From: Siniperca chuatsi
Taxonomy: Eukaryota; Chordata; Actinopteri; Centrarchiformes; Sinipercidae
Assembly (NCBI RefSeq): GCF_020085105.1
Contig: NC_058048.1
Coordinates: 4,043,362-4,107,361, forward strand
DNA length: 64,000 nt
Direction: 5' to 3'
Under the pieces are notes generated by a model, which saw only the letters and a list, made by a program, of their open reading frames with translations, did no database searches and was not told where the DNA came from. Numbering within the stretch: position 1 is the stretch's first letter; every line of letters starts with the position of its first letter. Shown in pieces: positions 50,954 to 61,727 of this stretch. Position numbers and translations under genes: made by a program.

Positions 50954-53658
50954 ACATACTTATTTTAACCCAGACCATGATATTTTAAAACTAACCAAGT
51001 AGTTTAGGCGCCTAAACCTAACCAATCTGCGACCGTTTAGTAAGTCACGTGACGTAACTTAACTTATGTAACCATGACGATGAAGGTCCGTTACAGCTGT
51101 TGCTGGTACTCTCATGTTGTTTTGGGAGTCACTGGCAAACAACCTATTCTGTCATTTAGGTATGAGGACGTGTTGTTACCAAAATGTCATACTGTTCCTT
51201 TAAGACTACATTCACACTAAGCCAGCTAATTCTGAAAATGCACATTTTTCTCTGTATTTTGGCCCTCTGTCCACAAAAAGCCAACATTTTTTGCTGCCCT
51301 AAACTGAATAGATACATTCTAAAATGCTGGTTTTGGAAAACAGAGCCTTTGGAAAACAGTAACATACTTTTAAGTTCGTAAGACACAGTCAAGGGTTGTG
51401 TGGCAGTAAGGTTAGGGAGCCAGTTTTCTTTCTGTGATAACTAATCTTAAATGTTACACAATACAGTTTTTGTCATCTGTATATGTATTTAATCTTTGCA
51501 ATCAATGTCTCAGTGCAGGAATTCTGTTACTGGGTTAAAGATTTATACTTGAAAATTATGGTCCATAGTTACAATTTTTTAAGGCTGACAGGGTGTGACT
51601 TCTTGAGATTTTATTTGATGATGAATATTTCAAGTGTTTGGTTATGATCTTAATTCACACAGGTGATTTTAACCCTTTGTTTTGGGAGATGTAAAATGTC
51701 AGGGAAAGTGTGCCACTGGTGAAATCACATATACTACGTGGTAAGTGTGAAATAACTAATGATGTAGGATCTGATTAGGATTGTCTTTAACAGAACTGTA
51801 AACCTTGGGAAAACTTAGCACAGGGCTAAGCGTAGTGTGTAAAGCTACTATGAAAGGCCTACAAAACCCTCTTTCACCACAAATCATGCAGCAGCAGACT
51901 AAAATGTTCAGTTCAAAGTTAAATTCACCCTTCAACACGAAACTGTTTCAGAACCAGCTACTGATACCAGTGACATACACAGAATCTGAAAGCAGCAGGG
52001 ACTTTATTCTCTTGGGTGGAATGTTTCTGGGTCATTCTGGTAAATGTAGGAAACCACAAACTGAAGATGAGGGATGTTGAGGTAATTAGAATGCATTGAG
52101 AGATTATATCCAACAGTGTAACAGTATTTGATACTGGATTCTTCCCTGCACAGTTATTGCTGTTTGTGCTGCATTTCCCAGAGATCACTTGGTTCGCACA
52201 GTGACATCATTTCCTTTGGATTGTAGTGTTTTAGTTTTTGTAAGTGGTCTTTTCTTTCCGTGTTCAGCCATGGTGTATATGGCCTCTAATGCTGTCTAGC
52301 TACTTTCACTTATTCCAAACGAAAGCAAAACTGTAAAAGGCATCACTGTTGTTGTGCCGGAGGTGGTCCATAGTTTAATAGCAATATTTATTCTCACAGA
52401 AAGTCCCCTTCAATAGTGATTTTGAACCTGAATTGCTGCCGGGCATTGATGTGCATCTGAATTTTTTTCTTTTATTAATCCTGTGCTCCATGAGTTGGAA
52501 ACATGGAGTGATGTGTTTTTCGCATTCTGATCACACTTACTGCACCACAAAACAGGTCTGAAAATCACCATGCAATAAAAGCGAATAAAGGTGCAACTGA
52601 TGAAAACGATTCACAATACTTTATTTTCTACAGTTATATCAAAGCCAGGAATCTATGAAATAATCTAGGCTTCTACCAAAGTTTACCACTTTAAGCTGAC
52701 TATGTGTAAGCTTTTAAACACTACAGTATTTTTTATCTTAAGGTTAAATATATCTCAAATTCACTATTTTTAAAGGTGATACCACTGAGTTGATGAACAA
52801 CTATAATTATTGTCTTTGAAAAAAAGTGCAGCAGCATCTCTTCTTTGTGGGAAAACTCATCTCCTTTAAATGTTGCAACTCAGTAATGACCCTTCCACAA
52901 GATTTAATTTAATGAGTCTGGTTTAACCTCTTTTACCCACTTTTGGTTGTATTTTGCTTAATATATTAAACTTAGTAAATCCCTACAGTCACACACAATA
53001 TGGCTGAGACACTGTCCACACAACTGTACATAAATGAGAATGCATGTTCTGTGCAGGCTGAAGGTAGTGTTAATGAGTACCTCTAAACAGATGACTCACT
53101 GCCTGCTGTGAGTCTTGTCTAAGTACTGTACCTGTATGCGCTGCAAGAATTAGTACTGTTGTGTCAACTGAATGCTAACATTTAGTTAACGCAACAGCAT
53201 GCAGAAAAGAGGCAGAACAGCTACACATGGCTGCTGCAGCCTCTTTAACCCTCAAATACTGTCTGATTGTTCTGCCAGTGTACAGCAGCCTCCTAGTAAG
53301 ACTGGCTGAGAAGACTGAACATAAGAATATTAAGATCAGACCCAGGGAAGTATGTTAACAGTGCTGGTCTCCCATGACTTTGTAAGAATGAGAGCTAATT
53401 CACTGAAGAGGCTTTGACAGAAAAAAACCCCCTAAAAGCTCATGTACATTCCTGGACAAAGCTACAGCATACAGAGGCTCCATTAACACTTTTTATTCAT
53501 GAGACAGAAGTTGAGGTACAGAGGGGGAAGGGTCGTCTTTACTGTGAAATTTCAAAGAGAAGGAAATCATTTACAGTAGCAAACTATCCCAGCTGAACAG
53601 TTAATACGTGATAAAGTGATCAGTAAAGAGAAGGACTAAACTACTAGCACTACTGTAT

Positions 53659-53802
53659 GTCAATGATCATTACAAGGCAAATAATAGCTAATGTGTGTGT
53701 ATTAATGTAAAAGTCATTTAATGTTAATTGCATGAGTTTGACTATGACATTAGTGTGAAAAAACTAAACAAAAGAAACCAACTGTGAATAAATTTATATT
53801 AT
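53659..53802. repeat. Direct repeat, unit 1
   Basis: TGATCATTACAAGGCAAATAATAGCTAATG... to CTGTGAATAAATTTA. It is matched by 54979-55103 with substitutions and small gaps, on the same strand, 1.3 kb away. Confidence 0.7.
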
Positions 53803-53814
53803 ATATTAGAGCCC

Positions 53815-54090
53815 AACTGATATTGGCTCATTGCAGACATATTGGTATCAGTGTATGTGTCAGCCAACATATGTAAATGACAAGAAATTGAAGTACAGAA
53901 ATGCCAAAGATATGTTTTGAAACAGCGTCACCACCAAAAGAAAATATTAAGGGAGGCTTATCAAGAATGTTTATTTATGTTATGGGTTGTGTAAAGACAA
54001 ATAATATCTGTCGATATAGATATACATATACAGTATAAACTCTCACATATCAATATCGGTCTCAGCCTCAAACATCCTGTATCGGACAGG
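53815..54090. repeat. Dispersed ATCGGTATCGG-type repeat
   Basis: AGCCCAACTGATATTGGCTC, ATATTGGTATCAGTG and, at the far end, ATATCAATATCGGTCTC and TGTATCGGACAGG resemble a common vertebrate repeat with GATATCGGT words. Boundaries are not exact. Confidence 0.35.
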
Positions 54091-54182
54091 TTGTTGGTTT
54101 GGCTTACTGTATATTGTGAGAATTAAAAATGAAGGTTGCTTGCCTATTATATTAATATATGTTAAACATGTTGAAACTTTTT

Positions 54183-54187
<5 letters not shown>

Positions 54188-54224
<37 letters not shown>
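54188..54224. repeat. (AC)n microsatellite
   Basis: About 18 units. Confidence 0.93.
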
Positions 54225-54226
<2 letters not shown>

Positions 54227-54433
54227 GCATGAGGCTTAACAATTTAAAGTGTTGTCCTGCAGACTGCTGACTGCAGGGAAAAGTTGATTAGCTGTTGCAA
54301 ACAGGCTTACATTTATACAAAGAAACAGGGACATCAGAAAGAACATCATATACTGAGGACAGTATGTATTGTAATGACCACGAGAGGAAAAGTATCAGTT
54401 TTGGGGAACGAAGCAGAGACTTTAGCAACTTAC

Positions 54434-54568
54434 TAACAGAGGAAGTGTAGGATTCCTCCACTAGGACGCTGTCTCCACACGAAGGGTGGACTTGTGTGCC
54501 AAGAGGCTGGACCAGCCTGTGCACCACCGAAGGGAGAGCTAAGTCTAAAGCACAGCTCCTCCCCACCT
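54434..54568 (-). other. Exon-like block with good splice sites
   Basis: 135 bases between TTTCTACAG and GTAAGT on the minus strand, open in one frame (GRSCALDLALPSVVHRLVQP...). No ATG start and no known family. It lies between the abcg4 first coding exon and the GC-rich block near 56.1 kb, so it could be a noncoding 5' exon, or chance. Confidence 0.2.
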
Positions 54569-54978
54569 CTGTAGAAACCTATCAGATAGTTGTACCTTTT
54601 CATTTAAAACTCTGTGTAATGTTAAGAATAGCATTCTTTTTTAGGATGATGGCTACAGATTAACAGCTTGCTGACTGTGGTTTTCTGAATAGAAAAGATC
54701 CTTGTACAAGATGCTTTTGATCCTCCAATTCTTTAATAAATGCCAAATTAAGGAATAGCTTCTCTCCAGACTTTTCTTTTGCAAATAAACGAACGCGCTG
54801 ACAATATCAATATCAGTTTCTACACTTAAACTGGCACTAATTTCTCTCAGAACTTCCACTTCAACGGACACTTTCAGTTCAATGCATCACCTGCACTTAG
54901 ACTGACATTTCAACTCCTTTCAGTACCTGAACTTGAGCTGAATCTTCAACTCGTTTCAGCACTTTTATTTCAACTGTG

Positions 54979-55103
54979 ATCAGTGATCATTACAGGGCAA
55001 ATAATAGCTAATATGAAAAAATACGTTGCTCTAAAAGGGCCATTAACTGTTAATTGTAAGAGTTTGAGTATGAATAGTTTAAAAAACTGTGAATAAATTT
55101 AGT
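54979..55103. repeat. Direct repeat, unit 2
   Basis: GATCAGTGATCATTACAGGGCAAATAATAGC... to CTGTGAATAAATTTAG; partner of 53659-53802. Unit 1 is also preceded by GATCAGT (53617), so the duplication may extend leftward. Confidence 0.7.
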
Positions 55104-55144
55104 TTAGGAGGATCTGCATTCCTTTTTACAAGTCAAATATTATA

Positions 55145-55313
55145 TTTTTTTCCTTGCCACTGTCGCCAAGTGCTTGCTCATGGTGGGATTTGTTGGTTCT
55201 CTGTAAATAATATTATAAAGAGTTCGGTCTAGACCTGCTCTGTAGGAAAAGTGCAATGAGATAACTTCTGTTATGAATTGGCGCTATATAAATAAAATTG
55301 AATTGAATTGAAT
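55145..55313 (+). mobile_element. L2-like LINE 3' end (copy E, about 170 bp)
   Basis: CCTTGCCACTGTCGCCAAGTGCTTGC through GGTCTAGACCTGCTC, GTGCAATGAGATAACTTCTG and GCGCTATATAAATAAAATTGAATTGAATT. A strongly 5'-truncated copy. Confidence 0.9.
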
Positions 55314-55971
55314 ATGTAGAGGCAATCAAGGGACACAAAAGAACACATTAATAAATAAAAGACTATAACATCATTTGATGTGTCTGTGAGACAAAAGATA
55401 TTGACTCCCAGCTTCTTTGGTCTTACAAGGCAAAGGCATTTGATGGACAGTAAACTCTAGGTCAGTCAATTATTTATATCAGCCAAACAACTCAAATTAA
55501 AATATTTTTCAACAAGTTTTCTTTTTCTAGCTAGGCTAAAGGCAATGTCACAAACTCACTCATTGAAGTAATATTATAGATTGATGCATATCACAAGAAC
55601 AATAACTAACTGAAGTGTCCCATTAATATTGTTAATTAATTCAAAGTTAATAGCCTACGACATAGTTTATAGTACACATTTACACAAGATGTAAAAAACA
55701 TTTTAGGTGTTTTTACTCATGTTTATGCGCTTTACTTGGACTGAATACATTACAATACACTGTATGTTACTTTTTTCGCTTTGGAAGCTTGTTAAAAGTC
55801 CTGCGTAAACCCACGGAACACATGACAGAGTTGTATGAGTGGACAGAGGACAGCCTGGACTGTGACACATCCACTACAGGGAAAGATGAGTCATATAAGA
55901 TAAACAGTAACACTTCTCAGGACCTAATACAACAAAGAGAGGAGACAAAGAAAGCGGAATGCAGAGCTTAC

Positions 55972-56220
55972 ACTGACTGCTGCGGGCTGAAGTCTCGTTG
56001 TCCTCGGCGGTGTCTGTCAGGATGCTGCGATCCTCCCCGGCTGCTGCATGAAGTGTCAAACAGTGTGCAGTCTGCCGCATCTACAGCATCGCTGCTCGCC
56101 CGAGTACAGCACAGACAGCTGAGCAGAGAGGGCGGGCCAGGGCGGGGGGAGGGACGCTCAACTACTGCACACACCCAGCCGGCAGCGCCGGGTCACGGGG
56201 GTGGGGGGGGGGTTGAACGG
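55972..56220 (-). promoter_or_regulatory. abcg4: GC-rich block: candidate abcg4 promoter and first noncoding exon
   Basis: The only strongly GC-rich, CpG-containing single-copy block upstream of abcg4. It has GGGCGGG boxes and, on the plus strand at 56130-56153, four G-tracts of three or more with short loops. On the minus strand a donor-like AGT|GTAAGC lies at 55971. If it is the first exon, intron 1 spans about 10 kb to the acceptor near 46027. Inference only. Confidence 0.3.
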
Positions 56221-56397
56221 ACCTCTGCTTCGTGGATTTCTGCATTTATAATCTTCATCTTGGGTGACAGGTGTAGGCTTATGTTTATGTAACCCACATT
56301 TCTATAACCTGTGAAGCCCGTGGCCCGTATTTCCCACCAGTTCATACTCCAAAGTGAACTAATATTAACTTAAATTAGGTTATGTATTTTAAATTGG

Positions 56398-56400
<3 letters not shown>

Positions 56401-56437
<37 letters not shown>
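56401..56437. repeat. (AT)n microsatellite
   Basis: About 18 units, followed by TATATA-rich sequence to 56560. Confidence 0.92.
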
Positions 56438-56439
<2 letters not shown>

Positions 56440-56559
56440 TATGTATATATACATATCATGTAAATACATTTCTAATAGCTGAAAAAATCATTTATTTAAA
56501 TTATGTAACGTGTATATATATCATATATTGATATAAGTTATATATTGAAGTTATATATT

Positions 56560-59500
56560 GAAGTGGATGAAGGGATGGGGGAGGAAGGGTGAGTGGTGAA
56601 TGGATGAGGGGAAAAATCGGGGTCGTGGACGGATGGATGGAGGAGTGCGATGATGGATGTGAAAACTGAGTCGGAAGGGAAGTGAACGGATAGGGTGTGT
56701 TTAAATACTTGTGCACAGAATTGGGATGTGTTCAAGGCGTGGACTTCATCAGTGTGCTCTGTTCGTTTGCAAGCTCCAACTAAGCAAACTCCATCCACTG
56801 AGAAACGTCATGAGATGTGGCTGAAAGCTCTGGAAAAAACTAGGGAGTGGACCTTAAGTCAAGGTTGTTGTTATTTACGGTCAAATTTGATAAAGTTTTC
56901 CCATTAAATTGAATCTAAACTGTTTCCTGTCTGGTTTTATAGATCCTGAAATGATTCAACAATTAAAGAATAATTCCAGTTTGTTTCATATTAATTGATA
57001 TTCATTGAAATGAACATAATGCCACCTATTGCTGTCTTCGAACTTGAATGGCAGTTTTCAGTAAGAAACTCATAAATCATGGAGATACAGTAGATCCCTC
57101 CCTTCCTGTGTGTGTTCACATGTTTCCGTGTGTTTCATGTTCAGGCTGCTCTGACAAAATGGAAACACTGTTGAATTCCTCAGAGTCTTTGGGGATGTGA
57201 CAAATGTGTCAACCAGCCACGACTTGTCAACAAGGACCGCAGACTGAATCTCCTGCTCAACATGAACCTGACATGTTCAGACTTGAAAAAATACACAACA
57301 CCATACAATGTACAGATACACACGTCGCTCTCCCCCCTCTTGTCTCTCATCTATCTCTGCTCTTACTTGAGGGGAGGAATTCTCCAGTGAACACGCCTGG
57401 TGTCGAACAGGGATGATGGGGCACTTCAGACTGGTTGCTTCACTCCCACAGTGATGTCTGCGATGAAAAAAAGTCTTGTTTGCGAATGGACATTCTCAGA
57501 GCATCTAGTTACTAAGTAAAAAGTTTGTACTCAGTGTGTCAGTTTCTAGTGAAAACTTACATAGCTACACCCTGGGACGGTGAGGTTTGTTCTAAACACT
57601 GTCTTGCAGTTGAGGGGCGGCACCAGGAGACACATTAACCCCTTCTCTGGAAAACAATTGCCCAGAAAGAAAGGCGTTACAGTTTGATTACTCTGAACAC
57701 GAATGACTGCTCTCACCAAGTCCTCCCGCCCAAAACAACCTACATGACTGTTTTCTGATTTGGTGCCAACTTCATTTGTCAGTGCCTTCCCAACTAGTTG
57801 TTTAGGAAAAGATCATGGTTAAAAGAAACAAACAGTGATTGCTAATAGGAGACAAGATGTCAAAGTTAAACACCCAGTCCGACCTCCTCACAAGGAGGTT
57901 TTTCGGCACTACAACAACCCTGCTTCGGCCTTTGCTTCTCAAAGACGACAGTCATTATTTACAGGACTACAAGAGGTCACTGTCATACTGAGTCATACTG
58001 TGGGTTCTTTTAAATTTGTAATCCTTAAGATTTCAGTAGCAAGTGTGGTTTAATACCACAGCAACACTTGCTGAGCAGCTACATTGTCAGAAATATAACA
58101 GAAGAGCAACTGGTGTATCTGTTTACAGTGGGGCAGTTTTAACAGGTCATACGTTGCATTTCTTGTGGCTGCTTCATAATAATCCACCCTGCGTTTTGCC
58201 AGTTGAACACTTTTACTGTGAAGTAGCAGCTGAAGGATGTTCAGTTTCTATTAGCAGTAACTTTATCAAGCCTTGACACTTATAAAGAGAGTGAAGAGTA
58301 AACAGCAAGGCTGTTATCAATTAGATAAAATTGTGCTGGATTACTCGCATGCATAGTTTTCCTGTGAATGCCTCGTGCTAAGGTAGCCAATCTGAATCCA
58401 GGGATGTCAGACTCTGTCGCTACCAATAAAAACTAATATAGAGAAGTAATTACTGAATATAAATACACTGAATGGCTATTGCAGAAAATGCATGTCAAAG
58501 ATGTAAAAAAAACAAACTTTAAAGACAGCAGGGCTAAGGTCACACTGCTCTACCCTTCACACCCCAGAAGGAGAATACACCTGTCAGACACACTGCACAG
58601 CCTTGAATTCCCTTAGAATTCCATGTGTATGAAGCGTCTACAAAGTAACTCAATAAGGGCAACATCAGTGCACTTGGGTTTTTTATCAAATCAGCATCAT
58701 CCTGACCATGACAGCTGGGTAATGCTAGTACAAACTAATACACACTGTTTTGTGTCGTGCAAAGTGTATTCAGGCAGCATATTCACCTGAAGAAATAATA
58801 CCTTTGGTCATTATGAAGTGTTTGACTATGTATTGTATGTTTCTTCTATTACAGTATGGTATTAGTAGAGGGTAATCACATCTAAGCTTAAACACTTTTC
58901 AAATGCAACATTTTTCAGATATTGTTAGACTACAGTGGCAGTTTAAAGCAGGTTTAAGGGCGAGGACATAATGTCCAATTTAAGTGTTATATGTTCTGGC
59001 TGGATGTGTTGAGTAATTAGCCCTCTGGTCTAACACAGCTCTTTGAGATTACAGTGCAAATAAATGTGTGCAAGGCAGAGCCCATGCAGTATATACAACC
59101 TATTCTGGTGTGATTGTGTTTTAAAGTGAAGTAAGCATGATGAAAACAACTGCAGTTTTCTGAGTTTATTTTTATTACAAGACACCTTTTGGGGACAGTT
59201 TAGTTTATATTTAGTTGCAGTTCCTAAATAATGGTCAAGCCTAGAATGTGACCACGTCAACTTTATTTAGGGGTACTGTAGTCCTACCATAATATAACAC
59301 CTACAGTGGTGTGTAGGATATATGGGGCCCTTTCTAGTAGTTAGCTCCATCCTTGCAGCACTCCACATCACACACCTTTCTCAATGTCCTGTTCAACAGC
59401 CACTGAAAACAACACCCAACTCTTTTAGCAGTAAGTGAGTGATGTGAGTTTCTTTCTTTTTTGGTTGTTTTTTAAAAAGATGAGTTCCTCGTCTATTGTG

Positions 59501-59735
59501 CTAATTTGCTCTACTGTTCTGACTAGATGAGGAAAGTCATTCTGCTACTGTGGCCTGGAGGAAATGGATATTCCCTTTGTGTCTGTGGCAACTGTCAGAC
59601 TAATACAACTAAAACAAAAGACATTACAGTTAAAGACAGACATTTAACAGCAGAGGGCTCCACAACCACATCACCAACAATCAAGAATGAAGTACAACAA
59701 AATACAAGTGACACACCCCTCATATCTCAAAGATT
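56560..59735. other. No gene recognised
   Basis: Short open frames only, none with a family signature or paired splice sites. No long repeat identified. Confidence 0.4.
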
Positions 59736-59949
59736 TGTTTACCAGAGCTATACTGGAAAGTAAGAAGGCACGGGCAGATGCAAAGGCGTTATCCTGTACC
59801 TCCGTCCTGACAGTAACAGCTCATGTTCATCATACTGTAGAGATGATGTGATACATCACTAAGGATCGGTTGTCCTTTCCTCACCACTCACAAAGCTGTG
59901 TCATACGGTGTTGTTGCTGACCTGCAATCTTACCAAACATATTAACAAT

Positions 59950-60186
59950 CTTCAATTTATTTATTTATATAGCGCTAATTCATAACAGAAGTTATCTCAT
60001 TGCACTTTTCCTATAGAGCAGGTCTAAACCGTACTCTTTATAATATTATTTACAGAGATCCAACAAATCCCACCATGAGCAAGCACTTGGCGACAGTGGC
60101 AAGGAAAAACTTCCTTTTAACAGACAGAAACCTCAGACCGAACCAGACTCAATGGTGGGCGGCCATCCGCCACTGCCATGTTAGGT

Positions 60187-60264
<78 letters not shown>

Positions 60265-60787
60265 TACAGTAGTACAATGCAAATTCCACATAGAATGTTA
60301 TAATAATAATAATGTAATGGTAGTGGTAACATTAATATTAATAAATTAATAATAATAGGAATGACAGCTATAGGAATAATAATGTCAGCATCAGTAACAG
60401 AGCCAATAACAACAACTGTAGTAGCAGTTGTCTTGCAGGAACACGGGGGCAGCAGGTGGCCCACAACCACAGATCCAGACTCTGCAGCTCCGGAGGCAGA
60501 AATACCTGCTGAAAGCGACAGAAGGAGAGAGGAGAGAAACGAGAAAGCACAGAACTAAGAGAGAAGATGTCGAGTTAGTAACATGTAACATGTAGTAATG
60601 GGATAAAAATGCATACAGATGGAGAGAGAGAGAAGCAGAGAGTCTAGGCCTATAGCAGCATAACTAAGGGATGGTTCAGGACTGACCCAAGCCAGCCCTA
60701 TCTATAGGCTTTATCAAAGAGGAAAGTCTTAAGCCTACTTTTAAATGTGGAGATGGTGTCTGCCTCCCGAACCCAAACTGGGATCTG
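59950..60787 (-). mobile_element. L2-like LINE 3' fragment (copy F), nested in the older LINE
   Basis: Minus-strand start is at SQFGFGRQTPSPHL-frame sequence (CCCAGTTTGGGTTCGGGAGGCAGAC). It contains the FKSRLKTFLFDKAY coding end and the 3' UTR with a (GA)n tract at 60189-60259, ending at the GCGCTATATAAATAAATAAATTG end (59950-59975). Same family as copies A-E. Confidence 0.88.
60189..60259. repeat. (GA)n microsatellite inside LINE copy F
   Basis: About 35 units. It occupies the same place in the element as the (AC)n tract of copy A. Confidence 0.95.
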
Positions 60788-61435
60788 ATCTTATTAACTT
60801 TGTTCTTGTTAACTACAGACAGTGAGAAATGCTGAGCAATAAAGCAGAAAGTTAGAATACTCTCCACTTGAACAATAAAAAGAACCAGTTTCTGTCTGTC
60901 CACTCCAAACTGTTCAAGCTTACGCATGAAATATAATCGTTGTAATTCTCTTCTGTAAATGACACGTGTTTAAGTCACATGACAGTTTTACATCGATTAC
61001 TGTCACTAGATATTTACATTAATTTAAAACTTCATTACAGTCACCATACTTGTTGGTGTGTCTTTCTGCTTGCTCTGAAATCAAAAATCATTTCCTTAGT
61101 TTTCTTGATATGTAGCTGAAGAAAACTGGTCTGACACCAATCAACAAACTCATTCACACATTGTGTGTACAGACACTTTGTTTCATCTTCAGTGATCAAA
61201 TCAACAATCGCCATGTCATCAGCAAATTTGACATTGAAAACATCAGATGGGTTAGCCCTAAATTTGTTAGTATAAGGTGTAAATAGAAGTGGAGAGATAG
61301 CACTCCCTTGTGGGGCCCAAGTGTTGGTGATAATAGGGAGGACACTGCAGCATATTCACCTGAAGCTGTAACAACCTTTCCATTAAAAAAGACCTGATTT
61401 GTCTGTAATTTGTCCCATGAACAAGTTCAAGGAGA

Positions 61436-61727
61436 GGATTTTTACACTTTGGTTTTTGTATGTATTAAACAAACAAGTTATAACATGTTAATTAGTGAGC
61501 TTTCGGTGAGGTGCTGGTCGGTGGCTTTGTTACTGTTTGTTACTGTTGCACAGAGCCAGGCTAGCTGTTTCCCCCTGATTACAGTCTCAATGCTAATATA
61601 AGCTAACCAGCTGCTAGCTGTAGCCTTTTTAATGGACAGACCTGAGAGTAGTTTCCATCATCTCATCTAACTCTCAGCAAGAAAGCAAATAAGCCTGTTT
61701 CCTAAAATGTCAAACTATTCCTTTAAG
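61436..61727. repeat. Dispersed repeat, related to 32150-32545
   Basis: Shares at least five blocks with the copy in abcg4 intron 5, and ends ATGTCAAACTATTCCTTTAA, a frequent end in short fish repeats. Confidence 0.75.

Larger units (their letters stand above)
50205..51075. repeat. Composite repeat of CACGTGACTTACGTAACTT words
   Basis: A 62-base unit (CAGGAGAC...GTCCCATGTGAAACCAGAAG...TCAACGTTGA) occurs at about 50205-50267 and 50307-50367. Words such as ACGTCACGTGACTTA and TTACGTAACTTACGTAACTA flank it on both sides. A MITE and a SINE-like insert split the block. The CACGTG palindrome occurs at least three times. Confidence 0.6.
46030..54180. other. Probable abcg4 5' intron, or upstream intergenic sequence
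   Basis: No coding exon recognised. It holds (GT)n-(GA)n at 47396-47446, the composite repeat at 50205-51075 and unplaced single-copy sequence. An open frame of 105 codons at 48340-48657 matches no family I know and has no visible splice or domain support. Confidence 0.4.
59740..61345 (-). mobile_element. Older LINE, split by a younger insertion
   Basis: Minus strand 61345-60790 reads APQGSAISPLLFTPYTNKF, the active site KFADDMAIVDL, FVDWCQTSFLQLHIKKTKEM, then KLEQFGVDRQKLVLF and NLSVVNKNKVNKI-like residues. The C-terminal tail seems to resume at about 59930-59740 after the insertion at 59950-60787. Several stops; inactive. Confidence 0.75.

Noticed and set aside
55789-56292. 167-codon open frame as a secreted or Cys-rich protein
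   Set aside because: GC-rich low-complexity sequence, open frames on both strands, no domain and no splice support; a promoter or noncoding exon fits better.
60117-60470. 117-codon frame with a (Ser-Leu)n repeat
   Set aside because: A translated (GA)n tract within a LINE 3' UTR.
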